Assembly: GCF_000336755.1 (NCBI RefSeq)
Contig: NZ_AOLK01000011.1
Coordinates: 443,102-507,101 of the forward strand
Length of the DNA stretch: 64,000 nucleotides
Source: Haloferax elongans ATCC BAA-1513
GTDB taxonomy: Archaea > Halobacteriota > Halobacteria > Halobacteriales > Haloferacaceae
Direction: 5' to 3'
Shown: positions 61,557 through 64,000 of the stretch, in pieces
Numbering within the stretch: position 1 is the first letter of the stretch
How the letters are laid out: each line of letters starts with the position of its first letter
Notes under the pieces: model-generated
What the model saw: only the letters and a program-made list of their open reading frames with translations
Told to the model about the DNA's origin: nothing
Database searches by the model: none
Position numbers and translations under genes: made by a program

Positions 61557-63698
61557 TCACTTCCACGTGCCAGTGTACTCGCCGGTCGAGTCCGTCGGCG
61601 TGGTGTACGTTCGGTTCGACCCAGACTCCCACGTGACGGTGCCGTCGTCGGCGATTTTGACGAACTTGAACTCGATGTCCGCCCCCGCGGGGAGGTTCAC
61701 GTCGTAGTACCAGTTCGGGTACTCGTGGACGACCTGATTGAAGAACGGCCCCACTGCGCGGTCTGGGTCCCAGTTGCCCAATTCGTGGACGTTGCCGACG
61801 ACGTAGACGTTCTCACCCATGTCCGTGGTCGCGTCGTTGACGACGAACCGGGCCGATATTTGGTCGCCCGAGAGGACTTCGTAGCCCGAGAACGCGTCGC
61901 TCTGGACGCCGTTCGCGTCGGTGACGGTGATGTCGTAATAGCCACCTGCGACGGCGGGAACAGTAGCCTCGATTTCCGTGTCCGACCACGAGACGATGGA
62001 TGCTGCGGTTGAGCCGAACTCGACTGTGCCTTCGGTACTCCCGAAGCCCTCGCCGCTGAGGACGACCGTGTGGCCGGGTTGTCCCATCGTCGGGCCGACG
62101 TGGCCGAGTGCTGGCTCAGTCGTGGTCCCGGTGTACTCCCAGACGCAGACGGTTTGCGGGCTGAACGAGAACGTGTCGATAGAACCGTCGGCGTTGACGG
62201 TCGTCGAGAACCCATCGAGGGTGCCGCCGAGCACGTCGTCGTAGGTGCCTTCCGGAAGCGACGTCACGAGTCCGGAGACGTCGTACCAGTCGAGACTGCG
62301 GTTGATGGCCACGAGGACGACGTTGTCGCCGAACTCGCGCTCGTAGATGAACACGTCCGGGTTTATCCACCGCTCTTGGGTGTCTCCGTAGGCGAGCGCC
62401 GGGTTCGACGAGCGCAGCGCGGTGAGTTCCTGAATTACCTCGTAGGCAGTCGTCGTCGTGTCGAACGACGGCATGGGCTTGCGGTTGTCGGGGTCGTTGC
62501 CGCCGGTGAGGTACTGTTCTGTCCCGTAGTACACGGTGGGTGTCCCACGCGAGGTCAACAGGACCGCGAGCGCCATATCGGTGTTTCGTGTGTCGCCGCC
62601 CTCGACGGTAAACCGCGGCATGTCGTGGTTGTCGATGAAGGGCACCTGATCGATGACTTGGTCGTGTTCCGCGGCAGTCTCGTCGAGCATGGCTTTGAAT
62701 CCGTGCCAGTCGTCGGTGAAGTCGCGGAGGACCTGCCGAATCTCCTGTCCGAATCGGAAGTCGAGGAGGCTCATGCCGCTGTCGTTCGAGAACTCGTAGT
62801 ACCGCGGATTCGACTGGTCCGCGCCGAGGAACCACTCGCCGAAGGTAAACACCGGTTTGTGGTCGTAGATGGTGTCGACGAGCGTCTTTTGCCACTTCGG
62901 CGGCATGTGTGCGACCGCGTCGACGCGGATGCCGTCGATGCCGAGGTCTAACCACTGCTCGATGGCGTCTTTCAGGTACTGGTCGATGTACGTCTCGTGT
63001 TGGTCGAAGTCGGCGAGGTTGTACAGATTGCGGTAAATCTGTCCCTCGTAGCTCGAATAGTCGGTGCCGCCGTTGTGGTGGAAGTAGCTCTCGGGGTCGT
63101 CGTTGTAGGCGGCGACGTAGCTTCCGTTGTCGTAGAGGACGCCGTCTTCGAGTTCGTCGTCGGAAGTCGATGGCGACGTGTGGTTCGGCACGAAGTCGAT
63201 GACGACTTTGATGTCGTTTTGGTGGGCGACGCTGACGAGTTGTTCGAACGTCTCCATGTCGCCGAAGAACTGATTCGCGTCGGTGAAATCGCGCGCCCAG
63301 TAGCCGTGATACGAGGTTCCGATGTCCGAATCGACCGCGGTGATGTTCTCGAACGGCGGGGAAATCCAGACGGCCGACACCCCGAGGTCGGTCAGATAGC
63401 CGCTTTGAATCTTGTCGATGATGCCCTGCCAGTCGCCGCCGCAGTACTTCCGGAGGTTCGAACAGGAGTCGCTTCCGAGTTCGCCAGTCGGATTGTTGTC
63501 CGAGTTCCCGTCGTGGAATCGGTCGGAGATAATCTGGTAGATGACGTCGTCTGCGAAGTTCACCGCGTGACCGGGCGGCGTCGCCGCAGACGCCTGTGAG
63601 ACGACTGCGAGGTCGTCGCTTCCAGCGCCGGTGCTTCCGGCGATACCGATTGCACTCAATCCGAGCCCTTTCAGGAACGTTCGCCTGTCGAATGGCAT
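61557..63698 (-). CDS. cgt: Extracellular cyclodextrin glucanotransferase (CGTase, GH13)
   Basis: A 713-residue Tat-exported enzyme (DRRTFLKGLGLSAIG) that converts starch to cyclodextrins. Catalytic residues: Asp260 (GIRVDAVAH), Glu288 (FGEWFLG) and Asp359 (FIDNHDMPRF). After the A/B/C domains come an IPT/TIG domain D (EPALGHVGPTMGQPGHTVVLSGEGFGSTEG) and a C-terminal CBM20 starch-binding domain (ARFVVNDATTDMGENVYVVGNVHELGNWD), the CGTase five-domain plan. As I recall, the H. mediterranei CGTase is also 713 residues. Amylase activity cannot be excluded. ATG 63698 is set by the Tat signal. Confidence 0.9.
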   Translation of the reverse strand: MPFDRRTFLKGLGLSAIGIAGSTGAGSDDLAVVSQASAATPPGHAVNFADDVIYQIISDRFHDGNSDNNPTGELGSDSCSNLRKYCGGDWQGIIDKIQSGYLTDLGVSAVWISPPFENITAVDSDIGTSYHGYWARDFTDANQFFGDMETFEQLVSVAHQNDIKVVIDFVPNHTSPSTSDDELEDGVLYDNGSYVAAYNDDPESYFHHNGGTDYSSYEGQIYRNLYNLADFDQHETYIDQYLKDAIEQWLDLGIDGIRVDAVAHMPPKWQKTLVDTIYDHKPVFTFGEWFLGADQSNPRYYEFSNDSGMSLLDFRFGQEIRQVLRDFTDDWHGFKAMLDETAAEHDQVIDQVPFIDNHDMPRFTVEGGDTRNTDMALAVLLTSRGTPTVYYGTEQYLTGGNDPDNRKPMPSFDTTTTAYEVIQELTALRSSNPALAYGDTQERWINPDVFIYEREFGDNVVLVAINRSLDWYDVSGLVTSLPEGTYDDVLGGTLDGFSTTVNADGSIDTFSFSPQTVCVWEYTGTTTEPALGHVGPTMGQPGHTVVLSGEGFGSTEGTVEFGSTAASIVSWSDTEIEATVPAVAGGYYDITVTDANGVQSDAFSGYEVLSGDQISARFVVNDATTDMGENVYVVGNVHELGNWDPDRAVGPFFNQVVHEYPNWYYDVNLPAGADIEFKFVKIADDGTVTWESGSNRTYTTPTDSTGEYTGTWK

Positions 63699-63729
63699 AA
63701 TTCGTGAATGAGTATCACATAACAAATAG

Positions 63730-63750
63730 TTATCTTCTAGTTCTAGATAA
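63730..63750 (-). promoter_or_regulatory. Inverted repeat upstream of cgt
   Basis: TTATCT-N9-AGATAA lies 32-52 bases before the cgt ATG in a 132-base AT-rich gap. A separate cgt promoter rather than simple read-through from the permease gene is likely, and this is a candidate control site. Confidence 0.35.
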
Positions 63751-63830
63751 ATTAGTTTAAGACAAATTTGAGATATTTCTATTACTAATCCATACAAATA
63801 CAAAGAAAGCACCACCGGGGGCGTTCCGGC

Positions 63831-63979
63831 TTAGCCTTCGACGCCGCCGAACGACAGCCCACCTTCGATGTACCGCTGTGCGAAGAGGTACACGAGCATG
63901 ATGGGAGAGGCGAACGTGAGGGCGAACGCCGAGAAGCGCGCCCACGGGATGGAGTACTCGCTGATGAGCGAGTACAGCC
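63831..63979 (-). CDS. Sugar ABC transporter permease (MalG type), C-terminal end only
   Basis: Forty-eight residues and the stop codon of a binding-protein-dependent permease: LYSLISEYSIPWARFSAFALTF, then SPIMLVYLFAQRYIEGGLSFGGVEG. The ending, a last helix followed by QRYxxxGLxxGxVxG, is characteristic of MalG-type permeases. The 5' part is missing because the contig ends in adapter sequence. With cgt downstream and malA nearby it points to maltodextrin or cyclodextrin import. Confidence 0.82.
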
Positions 63980-64000
63980 CTGTCTCTTATACACATCTCT
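63980..64000. other. Nextera/Tn5 mosaic-end adapter (artefact)
   Basis: CTGTCTCTTATACACATCT, the Tn5 mosaic end used in Nextera libraries, occupies 63980-63998, and two more adapter-like bases follow. Translation of the reverse strand gives the well-known artefact MCIRDR. These bases are not from the organism, and the true sequence ends at 63979. Confidence 0.97.

Overview
The window is a GC-rich chromosomal segment of a halophilic archaeon, almost certainly a Haloferax species. The proteins are acidic, many exported proteins carry twin-arginine signals followed by a lipobox, and many starts are leaderless (a TATA element about 27 bases upstream of ATG or GTG). Several genes are recognisable as Haloferax types: Azf glucose-6-phosphate dehydrogenase, Rpa2, the double-fold histone HstA, UbaA (270 aa with Cys188), KdgK, MutS/MutL and L15e. 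From memory their order matches the H. volcanii main chromosome, and the 713-aa Tat-exported CGTase resembles the H. mediterranei enzyme. No database was consulted.

Layout. 1-7.3 kb: ABC exporter, creatininase family protein, a Nudix/MptD pair, azf, a Bat-type regulator divergent from a small membrane protein (with repeated ATACACC sites between them), DUF309 and zinc-ribbon proteins. 7.4-13.4 kb: tRNA-Arg, a lipoprotein, rpa2 with a possible leader peptide, histone plus histone deacetylase (1-base overlap), cca, then tRNA-Asn twice (the second copy carries an intron) and a CAT-anticodon tRNA. 13.5-16.5 kb: a membrane protein that looks frameshifted, then a blue copper, SCO1, thioredoxin and CcdA cassette. 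16.7-33.2 kb: RnfC/PduS-like protein, methyltransferase, aconitase, RtcB, a CBS protein with a probable HPF-like tail, a large histidine kinase, glutaredoxin, sugar transporter, NikR, and a D-2-hydroxyacid dehydrogenase. 33.2-35.7 kb: an AT-rich accessory island with a hairpin array and two secreted orphan proteins. 35.7-47.7 kb: ChrA, NhaC, flavoprotein disulfide reductase, kdgK, mutL and mutS. 47.9-53.6 kb: a binding-protein lipoprotein coupled to a membrane transducer, then a soluble PAS transducer. 53.6-57.3 kb: ubaA divergent from a rhodanese, L15e, membrane proteins. 57.3-64 kb: esterase and a starch locus (MalA, CGTase, end of a MalG-type permease).

How the genes work together. The CGTase would act on starch outside the cell, a MalFGK-type importer (only its end is present) would bring in the products, and the signal-less MalA would hydrolyse them. 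KdgK and Azf belong to glucose catabolism. RtcB is the kind of ligase that seals spliced tRNA such as the intron-bearing tRNA-Asn. The copper, SCO, thioredoxin and CcdA genes look like a maturation module for respiratory oxidases.

Quality. The last 21 bases are Tn5/Nextera adapter, so the right end is a contig end and the final gene is cut. Two genes (at 13.5 and 35.4 kb) appear frame-disrupted at G homopolymers. There is no CRISPR array, rRNA or complete insertion sequence. The most unusual items are the intron/intronless tRNA-Asn pair, the AT-rich hairpin island, the CBS-HPF-like protein, and several unreported candidate operators.
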